A stretch of DNA of 64,000 nucleotides from Cordilura impudica (Eukaryota; Arthropoda; Insecta; Diptera; Scathophagidae), in assembly GCA_963682025.1 (NCBI GenBank), contig OY821517.1:100946107-101010106 (forward strand), read 5' to 3'. The notes beneath the pieces were generated by a model, which saw only the letters and a list, made by a program, of their open reading frames with translations, made no database searches and was not told the origin of the DNA. A program made the position numbers and the translations under genes. Shown here piece by piece: positions 1 through 10,247 of the stretch; the stretch's first letter is position 1; every line of letters begins with the position of its first letter.

Positions 1-860
1 GACATTGGACAGCTAAAAATAAATACCTTTCAAATGGCCTATTTTTTGTAAAAATAAGTTTGTAAATAAAATGTTTACATCGATCACAAGAAATCAGCTT
101 GTCTATAAATATTATAAATATTGCCTGTAATTTTATTCCGTGCTTTACATTACAGCATCCCGAATTGGGTTATTGGGGTTCAAATTACTTTTGTGGTCTT
201 CCTACATTTTCTTAAATACCAAGTCTTTTCCCACCATTCTAACATGCGAATTCAGTCAGATCGCGATTTTGTTTCATAATTTAGCGTTAATAATGTTTTA
301 CTTTTTTACTTTACATTCTTTTGATTCTTTCACTTTCATGTATATGCTTTAATCAGTGCAATTTTCTCACAAAAAAGCAAATTTACTTTCGAGATAATAA
401 AATTTTTCTATATCCAACATAGCCCCGGAACGATATATTGAACGCGTATATTAAACTTAAAGTGTATTTCTTTCAACTTCCAGTCATAATCAAAATCCAT
501 GCATGATTATGATTACAAAAATTAATTATTTTAAAAATAAATAGAGCAATTTAAAAACGGTTTTAATTACCAGCACAATATTGCCCAATATTGTTCTGCC
601 TTGGGACTTTGGCCCCAAAGAAAGTTATAACCCCAATGCACATATGTATGTGTTTTCTTTTTTAAGCGCCTTAGCGCCTTTTATTTACAATAGTTCATGT
701 TATACAAAATTGTACATATTAAAATAACTTCCCTCCAAACTTAAACTTTTTAGTCAAAGACACTCATTACCGGTTCTCTTATTCGTCTGTAAAAGAAAAA
801 TTATATAATTAGAAAAAATTCTGATGGTAACACCAACTAGATGGCTTATAGAAAGAGACA
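1..860. other. AT-rich intergenic DNA, no gene seen
   Basis: No coding region with recognisable domains or biased codon use is visible. The short open frames have low-complexity, hydrophobic translations typical of AT-rich noise. A GCGCCTTAGCGCC-type motif at about 665-680 resembles the small GCGCTAAA-rich repeat seen at 2.6 and 4.6 kb. I see nothing else. Confidence 0.5.
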
Positions 861-1545
861 TTAAGGGGGGTAAGGTTTTCAAGGTTAAAAAGGCATATTT
901 TCATAATTTTTTATTTTTTTTTGAAGATATGAATAATGTTGGATTTTTGTTTCATATATACGTTATAGTATAAGACTTGAAGTATCTTTAAAAAAATTTT
1001 AAATTAAAAATTATAGTAAATAAGTCCGTGACAGCGAATCTAAGGAGAGGCCTCGAAAAAATATTGTTTTGCGGTGAACATCATAACTTGTTACCGGATC
1101 ATATGAAATAAAAAAAATCGAAATGCGTTTAAAAGGTGATATGTTTCCCGAGGTAATCACAAAGAGTTTCTTTTTTTTTGGCAGCATTTTGAAGTGAAAA
1201 ACACGATTTTTGCTATAAAATTTCCGTGAATTTGTTGTTAAAAGAAAAAACTCCTCTTGATTACCTGGCGTTTTATGTGTAGAAATAGGGCATGCAATTT
1301 CAAAGCAATCGGTCAAGTAGATTTTGAATTATGATATTCACGGACTTCCAACTTGTTATCTGCGAAAAAATCGATTTAGTTTTTTAAAAACTGATTTATA
1401 TACGATATACCGTATGAGGCCGGTTGGTTGAAACGCTGTATCTTCGTTAGTTTTGCTCCAATTTAATTGATATTTTGACACAACACTCTCGACATGTTCA
1501 GAAAAAAAAAGCAAAAACAGGTTTTGAATTCCGAAAACTCTAATT
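861..1545. repeat. R2 interspersed repeat, copy A (TTAA-flanked, uninterrupted)
   Basis: This ~680 bp non-coding unit is collinear with a second copy at 5234-8158 that HINE insertions have split. It starts TTAAGGGGGGTAAGG at 861. The other copy ends CCTTACGCCCCCTTAA, so the family appears to have short terminal inverted repeats flanked by TTAA. An internal 10-bp inverted pair, AAGTCCGTGA (1022-1031) and TCACGGACTT (1338-1347), is conserved in both copies. The right end of copy A has decayed around 1525-1550. TTAA flanks are the target of piggyBac-type transposases, so a non-autonomous piggyBac-like element is one possibility; that is inference, and the G-rich terminus is not typical. Confidence 0.65.
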
Positions 1546-1557
1546 TTACAATAGAAA

Positions 1558-2333
1558 CAAGTAAGAAAATTATAGTCGGTCTAGACCGACTATACGATAC
1601 CCTATACCATGCATTTGTAGACCCTATCTCTTAGGCCCAACGAATTGGATATAGTGGCATTTTTATTAATTTTTTTGGCTGCAGATATGAAAAAGTTCAT
1701 ATCGGATGCTATGTCTATATGGGGACTAGGTCTAAAAATGGACCGATCCTGACCATGGTTGTTAAGTCTCTTGTATTTTGCGAAAATATATACAAACAAA
1801 ATTTGAAATGAATCAGTGCAATATTTTTGTTTTTTGATAGATTTAAGTGAAGATCGGGAAGCAGCTCTATATGGGGCCTATGACCAAGAGTTGTCCCATA
1901 GGGATCGTTTTTGGACTATTCATTAATGGATGTAATAAACACATACAAACCCAATTTGACTAAGATCTATACGACAATTTGGATCTTATGGCAATGTATG
2001 TCGATTTTATAGGGGTCATTTGTATGGGGGCTAGGTCTGAACATGGCCTGATTCTCACCAATTTCAATAGCGTTCATCCCATGGCCGATAAAAGCTTATA
2101 TACCAAATTTCATCAAATTATATTTATATACGCGACCTACAGTTTCATTACAAGGTTTACATGGACACACAGACGGACGGACGGACGGACGGACATCGTT
2201 AAATCGAATCAGAAAGTGATTCTGATTCGATCGGTATAATAAAAGATGGGTCTAGGTCAAATATTTTTGGTTGTTACAAACAGCAGCACAAAGTCATTAC
2301 ACCGAAATCACATAGTGATATGTGTAGGGTATA
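1558..2333 (-). mobile_element. HINE copy 1 (DINE-1/Helentron-like, full length)
   Basis: This is a complete non-coding copy in minus orientation. It starts with CAAGTAAGAAAATTATAGTC (the 3' end of the element) and a perfect terminal palindrome, and runs through a GACG/GGAC microsatellite at about 2170-2190. It ends at the TATACCC-type terminus (GGGTATA, 2327-2333). The internal palindrome around TCGAATCAGAA ... TTCTGATTCGA is intact. The layout matches Drosophila INE-1/DINE-1: TATACCC start, central CCGT microsatellite, terminal hairpin. No protein is encoded; mobilisation by a Helentron replicase elsewhere is inference from the family. Confidence 0.8.
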
Positions 2334-2671
2334 AAAACTCTCTTAAACAGTGTGGAGAAAATTTTTTCAAAATATTCTAAAATTGTCTTTAAGCACTGTA
2401 ATACATTTAACTACGGACTAAAGATTAAATTTGTATCCTAAAGTTAGAGAAGAAATTAGGAGGTATGAGAAAAGAGTTTAACGCATTCAGTTAATACTAA
2501 AAGATCTCAAATGTACAAATAATATAAGTTTTCTGAAAACTAACGAAAATAATTGGAAAGTTTTACAAACTTATAGTTGGTGCTTTTTAACGCTTTTACT
2601 TTTATTCAAATTTAGCGCCTTTTGGCGTTTTTGGGGGTACTGTTTTGCTTTATTTGCTTGCTTGTATAGCT
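2334..2671. other. Spacer with a GCGCTAAA-type mini-repeat
   Basis: This is non-coding spacer. At about 2581-2650 there is a stretch rich in GCGCC/TTTAGCGCC words. It is the reverse complement, with mismatches, of 4555-4625, where CAGTACCCCAAAAAG and GCGCTAAAAAG occur. Nothing else is recognisable. Confidence 0.45.
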
Positions 2672-2942
2672 GCAGCCGATCCTGATCATTTTTGGTAAGG
2701 TCACCTATTTTTTGCAATAAAATATACAAACCAAATTTGAAAAAAATCTGTGCAATATTTTTGTTTTTTGATAGATTTAAGGGTAGATCGGGAATCAGCT
2801 TCATCTGGGGGGCTATGACTAAGAATTATCCTATCGGGTTTTTTTTTCGGACTACTGATAATTGGATGTAATGAACATACATGATCCCAATTTGATAATT
2901 TAGATATTATGGCAATGTAAGTCGATCTCATAGGAGTCATTT
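2672..2942 (-). mobile_element. HINE copy 2, internal fragment
   Basis: Only the middle of the element survives, recognisable by the conserved words CAATATTTTTGTTTTTTGAT, AGATCGGGAA and CTGATAATTGGATGTAATGA. Both termini and the microsatellite are missing. It is more diverged than copies 1, 4, 7 and 9, so it is probably older. Confidence 0.7.
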
Positions 2943-5233
2943 AAAAATTGAAAATAGTTTTTTTTTTCACTAATTTTAATAGTATTAGCTAAAAAATAGC
3001 GAAATTTTATCCGAACATAGCCTCCCTGAATTGATTCAAGAAAACATGCTACTCTAACCCACTGTGCGCTGGTTTAATTAAAAAGATTCGAAAAAGAACT
3101 CATTTTTTATACTAGATCGTTAAAACTTTTGTCATAAAATGAACATCGAGTCGTTCTCATCCTACTGATTGACATTAATTCTTAATAAATCTTAAATCAA
3201 TATCCTGCTTATTACGCCAACATTCGCAATATTATTAGGGCAAAATTGGTTTTAAAAAATAAACGGTTTGTTTATGCTCATATTGTTCTATCTTAAGATG
3301 CAATTAACTGTTGGCGAAAATCAAATAAAAATTCATAACAGAAATATACAATTTGTATTACGAGTACAATCGTTGAATGTACTCGTAATGTGGTTTCAGC
3401 ATATTTCTTTCTTTTGTAATTAAAAGAAAAACATGTAACAAGTAAATAATGAGAATTTTTTTTAGCAAATTTAAAATAATATTTATTTATTGTTGTTGCT
3501 ATTATTACGCAAAGAACTGTTAATATTTCCTGTTCTTAGAAAATGAAGACAACAACTCTCAATACTCCAGCAAAATAACATTTTTGGCTTTATTTTAGTT
3601 CTTCACTTTTTAATTTCAAGTCATTTTCACCAAAAGAAAAAAAGGTTCAGAATATATTTCTTAAACAAAAACGAAAAAAACAGTATGAAATTCTTTAGAG
3701 TAGTTTTGACAGGCGGTTTCACATTGTAACAAAAACATCAACAACTGTCAGATAAAATCAAAATTTCCTTTATTATATTCTTTTTTTTTCCAATAATACA
3801 CATATTTTTACTTAAAGATTTCTTAAGGTCTTTGTTTTATTTGCAGGTCCTTCGCAAAATGATTACAAATACAATTGAATTGCAATGTTTGTATTACCAA
3901 CAGGGATTATTGGCCATTGGTTGGCTATTATGAAAGAAAAAATAATGTTTTCCCTTCTTTTACTGTGGCTTTGAATAAATGTTTCTTTTATTTAACTTCG
4001 GTTTTCTTTAGTTTCGTCGTTTACAGTAAATTTGTTTATTTATTCCTGAATAAACCATATTCAGTTTTCAGTTTTTCTTGCAATTTGTGTAACGTCTGTT
4101 TTTCTATTTCTATTCTTAAGCTGGTATTGTAAATTCAATTAGAAAGTCTTTCAAAACTAATTGGTATTAATTATTACGGACTTTTGGCAAAGATCCTCTA
4201 TTTTTTGTTAAGCCGTAGTTTTGTGATTATTACGTAAAATAATTTAGAGTTTGCAATTGTTTTTTTTTTCTAATTAATACATTCAAATATTTGTTTATTC
4301 GCTTTAAAAACAAGATAGAACGCAATTGCACTTTGCGATAATCGCATCATCTTGCGTCCTAGACCAAGAAATTTATTTATTACAGCCAAGAATGATCTCT
4401 TTTCCTTCTCTGTGTTCTATCTCGATCAAGTATTCAAGATTATCTGCAGATGCGAGCATTTTAAGTCAGCTAACTGCATATTATATGGTGAGTGATTCAT
4501 TCAATCATGACCTTTTATACCACAGAACCAGCAATTCTAACATTTTTCTAGCAAAAAGCAAAAAACAGTACCCCAAAAAGTGCTAGAAGGTGCTAAATTA
4601 GAATGAAAGCGCTAAAAAGCTCAAATTATGTGTTTGTAAAAAAAAATGAATTTATTTTAGGCTTTGTACTGTTTTAAATTAAAGAAATAATTTTAGTATA
4701 CACATTAGATTAATGCAACAAACATTTTTAATCTATAGTCCATATAAAATATGAATTTAGAGTGTTTAAAAACATTATATCCCTTATTTTTTTAAAAAAA
4801 TTCATTGCAGTTACCACTGTTTCGACTTCAGCGTTTAAGTATGGAAACGTTAATATATCTGAAACGTAACTTTATAATTTAAAGAACGAGAATTTATTCA
4901 CTGAGTTTTTGAAATTATGTACTTCAATCCACTCTTCGATCTCTTTTTTGTTTTTTACAATATCATTTATACAATTTTTAAAATCTTCGCAGAGTTTTTA
5001 ACTATGCCACCACCAAGAAATTTTTTTTTGTTGTAAATTTCGATGGCAATTTAGCTCTTAGCTCGAAGCCACCTCTTCAGAATTCCTGAAATGTCTCTTT
5101 TTATAGTGAGTTGGTGCTCCCATCGAAATATCTCTAGGCATATCGAAATCAACTTAAGAGAACCAATTGTTCGCCTCTTTGACCAAAAATATTAAATTTG
5201 CAGGGAAATTGTTCAAATATGTACAATTTCGTA
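2943..5233. other. AT-rich intergenic DNA
   Basis: No ORF here has a recognisable domain. A perfect 12-bp inverted repeat lies at 3357-3389 and is listed separately. The stretch at 4555-4625 resembles, in inverted orientation, the mini-repeat at 2581-2650. I see nothing else. Confidence 0.45.
3357..3389. repeat. Perfect 12-bp hairpin
   Basis: ATTACGAGTACA (3357-3368) and TGTACTCGTAAT (3378-3389) are exact reverse complements separated by a 9-nt loop. No gene end lies nearby, so this is not a terminator. The related word ACGAGTA recurs in the window (for example near 15430 and 20059). Function is unknown. Confidence 0.7.
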
Positions 5234-5588
5234 TTAGGGGAGGGTAAGGTTTTAAATGCGAAAAAAAGGCGTATTTTCATAATTTTTTTGAAGATATGAA
5301 AAATGTTGGATTATTGGTTTTATATACATGTCATAGTATAAGATTTGAAGAATCCTTGAAAAAAATTTTAATAAAAAATTTTAATAAATAAGTCCGTGAC
5401 AGCGAATCTTCGGAGGCACCTCGACAAAAAAATGTTTTGCGGTGAACATCATAACTCGTTACCGGATCATGTGAAATAAAAAAAATCGAAATGCGTTGAA
5501 AACCTGATATGTTTCTCGAAGTAATCCGGAAGGTTTTTTAATTTTTTTTTTGCAGCATTTTGAAGTGAACAACACGATTTTTGTTTTT

Positions 5589-6280
5589 TATGCCCTATAC
5601 CACTATGTGGTTTGGGTATAATGACTTTGTGCTGCTGTTTGTAACTACCAAAAATATTTGACCCTTTTATTATACCGATCGACTCAGAATCATTTTCTGA
5701 GCGATGTCCGACGGTCCGTCCTTCCGTCTGTGTGTCCATGTAAACCTACAGGTCGCAAATATGAATATATTCTGATGAAATAAGCTTTTGTCGGCCATAG
5801 GATGAACGCTATTTAAATTGGCGAAATTCGGCGCAAGTTCAGAGCTAGTCCCCATACAAATGACCCCTATGAAATCGACATAAATTGACATAAGATCCAA
5901 ATTACCATATATATCACAGTCAAATTGGGTTTATATGTGTTTATTATAACCATTTTTCAATAGTTCAAAAATAATCCCTATAGGACAATTCTTTGTCATA
6001 GGCCCCATATAGAGTTGCTTCCCGATCTTCACTTAAATCTATCAAAAAACAAAAATATTGCACAGATTTTTCTCAAATTTGGTTTATATATATTTTTGCA
6101 AAATACAAGAGACCTTACCAAACATGGTCATGGTCCATTTTTGGGCCTAGTCCCCATATAGATATAGCATCCGATATGAACTTTTTCATATCTGCAGCCG
6201 AAAAAATTAATAAAAATCCCACTCAAATTTGGTTTATGCTTATTTTCTATATTCAATGGTGGGTCTAGACCGACTATAAT
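5589..6280 (+). mobile_element. HINE copy 3 (first of tandem triplet, 3' end clipped)
   Basis: This plus-orientation copy begins with the 5' hairpin (CCACTATGTGG at about 5600) and runs to the terminal palindrome GGTCTAGACC at about 6262. The usual tail TTTTCTTACTTG is missing. The sequence passes directly from GACTATAAT into the TATACCC start of copy 4. The CCGT microsatellite is shorter and interrupted (GTCCGACGGTCCGTCC). A head-to-tail junction without a spacer suggests tandem amplification rather than independent insertion. Confidence 0.8.
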
Positions 6281-7059
6281 TATACCCCATACCACTATGT
6301 GGTTTGGGTATAATGACTTTGTGCTGCTGTTTGTAACAACCAAAAATATTTGACCTAGACCCATCTTTAATTATACCGATCGAATCAGAATCACTTTCTG
6401 AGTTGATTTAACAATGTCCGTCCGTCCGTCCGTCCGTCTGTGTGTCCATGTAAAGCTTGTAATCAAACTGCAGGTCGCAAATGTGAATATATTTTGATGA
6501 AATTTGGTATATAAGCATTTATCGGCCATGGGATGAACGCTATTGAAATTGGTGAGAATCGGTCCATGTTCAGACCTAGCCCCCATACAAATTACCCATA
6601 TGAAATCGACATAAATTGCCATAAGATCCAAATTGTCATATAGATCTTACTCAAATTGGGTTTGTATGCGTTCATTACATCCACTAATGAGTAGTCCAAA
6701 AATGATCCCTTTGACCCCATATAGAGCTGCTTCCCGATCTTCACTTAAATCTATTAAAAAACAAAAATATTGCACTGATTCTTCTCAAATTTTGTTTGTA
6801 CATATTTTTGCAAAATACAAGAGACTTTACCAAACATGATCATGGTTGGTCCATTTTTGGACCTAGTCCCTTTATAGATATAGCATCCGGTATGAACTTT
6901 TTCATATCTGCAGCCAAAAAAATTAATAAAAATCCCACTCAAATTTGGTTTTTGCTTATTTTCAATGTCCAGTTAGTTGGGCCTTAGAGATAGGGTTTCT
7001 AAGCGCATGGTATAGGGTATCGTATAGTCAGTCTAGACCGACTATAATTTTCTTACTTG
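6281..7059 (+). mobile_element. HINE copy 4 (middle of tandem triplet, full length)
   Basis: It starts TATACCCCATACC at 6281, immediately after copy 3. It carries four to five CCGT units at about 6419-6437 and ends with the palindrome and ATAATTTTCTTACTTG at 7059. The palindrome has one outer mismatch (AGTCAGTC instead of AGTCGGTC). A ~14-nt T-rich spacer separates it from copy 5. Confidence 0.8.
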
Positions 7060-7073
7060 TTTTCTTATTTTTT

Positions 7074-7799
7074 TATACCCTATACCACTATGTGGTTTGG
7101 GTATAATGACTTTGTGCTGCTGTTTGTAACAACCAAAAATATTTGACCTACACCCATCTTTTATTATACCGATCGAATCAGAATCACTATCTGATTCGAT
7201 TTGACGATGTCCGCCCGTCCGTCCGTCCGTCCGTCTGTGTGTCCATGTAAAGCTTGTAATCAAACTGCAGGTCGCAAATATGAATATATTTTGATGAAAT
7301 TTGGTATTTGATCTTTTATCAGCCATGGGATGGATGAACGCTATTGAAATTGGTGAGAATCGGTCCATGTTCAGACCTAGCCCCCACACAAATGACCCAT
7401 ATGAAATCGACATAGATTGCCATAAGATCCAAATTGTCATATAGATCTTACTCAAATTGGGTTTGTATGCATTTATTACATCCATTAATAGGTAGTCTAA
7501 AAATGATTTCTGGGACAACTCTTAGGCATAGGCCCCATATAGAGCTGCTTCCCGATCTTCACTTAAATCTATCAAAAAACAAAAATATTGCACTGATTCT
7601 TCTCAAATTATGTTTGTATATATTTTTGCAAAATACAAGAGACTTTACCAAACATAATCAGGATCGTTCCATTTTTGGTTTATGCTTATTTTCTGTATCC
7701 AGTTAGTTGGGCCTAAGAGATAGGGTCTCTAAACGCATGGTATAGGGTATCATATAGTCGGTCTCGACCGACTATAATTTTCTTACTTGTTTTATTTTG
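7074..7799 (+). mobile_element. HINE copy 5 (last of tandem triplet)
   Basis: It starts TATACCCTATACC at 7074 and ends ATAATTTTCTTACTTG at 7799. It lacks ~100 bp near the 3' end compared with copy 4: the segment around AGCATCCGATATGAAC is deleted. The terminal palindrome has a central change to GGTCTCGACC. The internal word ATTTGATCTTTTATCAGCC places it with copy 7 and the second half of copy 10 as one subgroup. Confidence 0.8.
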
Positions 7800-8158
7800 G
7801 AATTTGCTGGTAAAAATTGGGGAAGAGAATGGAAAATAAAAACCCTTCGTGGTTACCTGGTGATTTATATGTAGAAATAGTGTATAAAATTTCAAAAAAA
7901 AAAAAAAAAAAAGGTCAAGTAGATTTTGAGTTATGATATTCACGGACTTCAAACATGTTATTTGCGAGAAAATCGATTAGAAACTTTTTTAAAAACTGAT
8001 TTATATACGATACACCGTATGAAGCCGGTCGCTGTAAACGCTGTATATTCTTTAGTTTTGCTCCTATTAACTTGAAATTTTGACATAACACTTTCGACAT
8101 GTTGTACATTTAACTAAAAATATGAAAAAAAAGGTTCTAAATCCTTACGCCCCCTTAA

Positions 8159-8450
8159 CATAAACTGATGTGTTTAAAAGGCACTAAAAGCACCAAAGAA
8201 AAACGAAAAGCTCCAATTTAGCACTTTTTTTTAAACATGCTTTTTGACGTTAAATCTAGCGCAAAAAATCTAAATTGACATCGCTGCACGGAACCATCAA
8301 CGTGCACATAGGAGGTATGGGCATTGAGGAATAAATGCACGCAAAATTTTAATTAAACAGAAAACAACGTAGTTAATTATTGAATTATATAGAACTGAGG
8401 ATAGAGTTATCGTCAAGGCAGTTGTCGTGACCTTACTGGGACATACGCTC
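8159..8450. other. Short intergenic spacer
   Basis: It carries another GCACTAAAAGCACC/TTTAGCAC stretch (8180-8245) like the mini-repeats at 2.6 and 4.6 kb. No gene is seen. Confidence 0.4.
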
Positions 8451-8454
8451 TCTT

Positions 8455-8825
8455 TTATCAAAATTTTTCATGACCAATTCGCTTGACTTTTGGCTTCAAA
8501 TAACCCCAATTTTGATCACTGAAACGAGACATTGCACGGGCTGTATGGCATGTGGTCCCGTAATATTGACACCACATGTCGTTCACAACGATCTGAATCA
8601 CGGCCCGATATTGATCACCAGTAACAGCCACCAGCCCAAAATCCTAACCAAGCATTGACATATTATGGATGCATGTGCTTTTCGAAAAACACATGTAAGT
8701 TTTCTGTATCCCGAATGCGGCAATTTTGACCATTAACGACGGCATCAATGTGAAAATGTTCAATAATCCATTCAACGAACTCTCTTCGGAACGGCTTGTT
8801 TTTGGTTGACAAGTGTGTTTGGCAA
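8455..8825 (-). pseudogene. Rosa-type mariner transposase fragment, decayed
   Basis: Translated on the minus strand with frame changes, this stretch matches in order the transposase of the better-preserved element at 47.9-49.0 kb. Visible blocks are GQNCRIRDTENLHVF (compare KQNCRIWGTENPHAY), then FWAGG, GDQYRAV and TTCHTARAM (compare ATCHTAEAT). The catalytic Asp before the CHTA block is lost (YYGTTCHTA instead of QQDCATCHTA). No inverted repeats are seen. This is a partial, long-dead copy that shares the lineage of the DD41D element further right. Confidence 0.6.
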
Positions 8826-8829
8826 ATTC

Positions 8830-10247
8830 AAATTTGAGATTTCCTTTATTAATGTTCTTCTATATAATGCAATGAATAATGTATTTTGAAAGAAACATGT
8901 CCTTCAAGTGTCAAACGATGCATTTAGTAGAATCGAGATATTAAAATAGGTTAGGAAATATCTGTTCTGTAGATATTACTCTGGTTTAAGTTCATTTATT
9001 CGTTAGTCTGCCTACAGTGTAATGTAGTAACGAAAACTTTTTTTATTTCCCATATGTGACATTTACGTTGAGAGAACTCAAGTAAAATATCCACATAACA
9101 CACTTTCATAATATTCTTTCATTCATTCCATAATCTATTTTCGTAACTCCCATGATTGTAGATTAAATATTCGATCATGATAAAATTTGGCATGAATATA
9201 TTTTGTTATTTACGGAATTTACTTATCTGTACTAATTTTGTATTTGTCTTTGAATTTTTTATTTATAAGTTAGGAACCAATAAAACTCATTCATTCAATA
9301 TAACACTATATAGTTAAGAAAAGATTATCATTACAAAAAAAAAAAAAAATACTAATATAACGTTTTAAGATATACTTTAATAAATTAAAAATTAATGACA
9401 ATAAATAAAAGTATTAAAGGCAATTTTAATAACTTCGAACCACACCTCAAGTGAACTTGTAGGTAAACAACTTTTAAAGGGAATCGTTACAATGTTGATT
9501 CACTTTTGTGGGCGCCGCCATATTTCGGGAAAATTGCATATAGAAGCCAGGAGCTTAATTTGATAATAATTGTTTGAGTGAGGTACAACATTTGTTCAAG
9601 TTTTTAATAAATTCTAATAGGTTGCGGCCGATCTATTTATTGCTTATAAATGGAACGTCCCATATGTATTTATATATAAATATTGTGATGGGCATAAGTG
9701 TGTTCTAAAATTGGTAATGGTAGTGGACAACGCAAGTTTTTTATTATTATTATATTTTTTTGTTTATATTTTTATACCAAAAAATATTTAAATACTATAT
9801 ATTTTAATCACTATAATTTTTACTTAGAATAGAGTATTAATTTTATCGTTAAGTCTTTGCATTTGTGAGATATTTATGTGGCAATACATCTCTGTTTGGC
9901 AAATTTCAATAAGTTTTTCAAAATAGATAAAAACACTGTAGAAGAACAAAATATTAAAGCAAATAAAACTATTATGGAAATGTTGGAAATTATCAAAACC
10001 CCAAAACCAATAATCACCAGCAAATTAAACCGGTCACTACCAAAATTAGTATAAAGATGGTCATACAAAAAAGATGCAAGAAAGAGAAAACTGAAATATA
10101 ATTGAAATAGTTATAAAAAAAAAGTACAAAATTAACGTCTTCAAAAACTATACACTGATTTGGTCGGAATAGATAATATATAATTTCTATAAGTCTAATG
10201 GACTTATTTTGGCTTGGCTTTAAAAGATACTGAAATGCAACAAGAAA
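8830..10247. other. AT-rich intergenic DNA
   Basis: No coding potential is recognisable. The open frames near 9.9-10.2 kb on the minus strand are hydrophobic, low-complexity translations without known motifs. There is a G/C-rich patch (GGGCGCCGCC) at about 9510. I see no promoter or RNA gene. Confidence 0.4.

Larger units (their letters stand above)
5234..8158. repeat. R2 interspersed repeat, copy B (split by three HINEs)
   Basis: The left part (5234-5588) and right part (about 7803-8158) match copy A in order. The left part carries ATAAGTCCGTGACAGCG and GAACATCATAACTCG; the right part carries GATATTCACGGACTTC and the ATATACGATACACCG word. The break falls after ACACGATTTTTG, which corresponds to about position 1214 in copy A. 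The intervening ~2.2 kb is three HINE copies. The right terminus CCTTACGCCCCC followed by TTAA (8155-8158) mirrors the left terminus of copy A, which defines the family ends. Confidence 0.7.

Noticed and set aside
2170..2190. GGACGGACGGAC arrays as a possible CRISPR-like or clustered repeat
   Set aside because: They are simple 4-bp microsatellites inside HINE copies. No spacers or direct repeats of CRISPR size exist, and the DNA is clearly animal.
1979..2239. Recurring 60-90 codon ORFs (MDLMAIYVDFIGVICMGARS... type) in many places on both strands
   Set aside because: They fall inside HINE copies, differ in length, are broken in some copies, and run through the CCGT microsatellite and palindromes. 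They recur because the DNA repeats, not because a protein is conserved.
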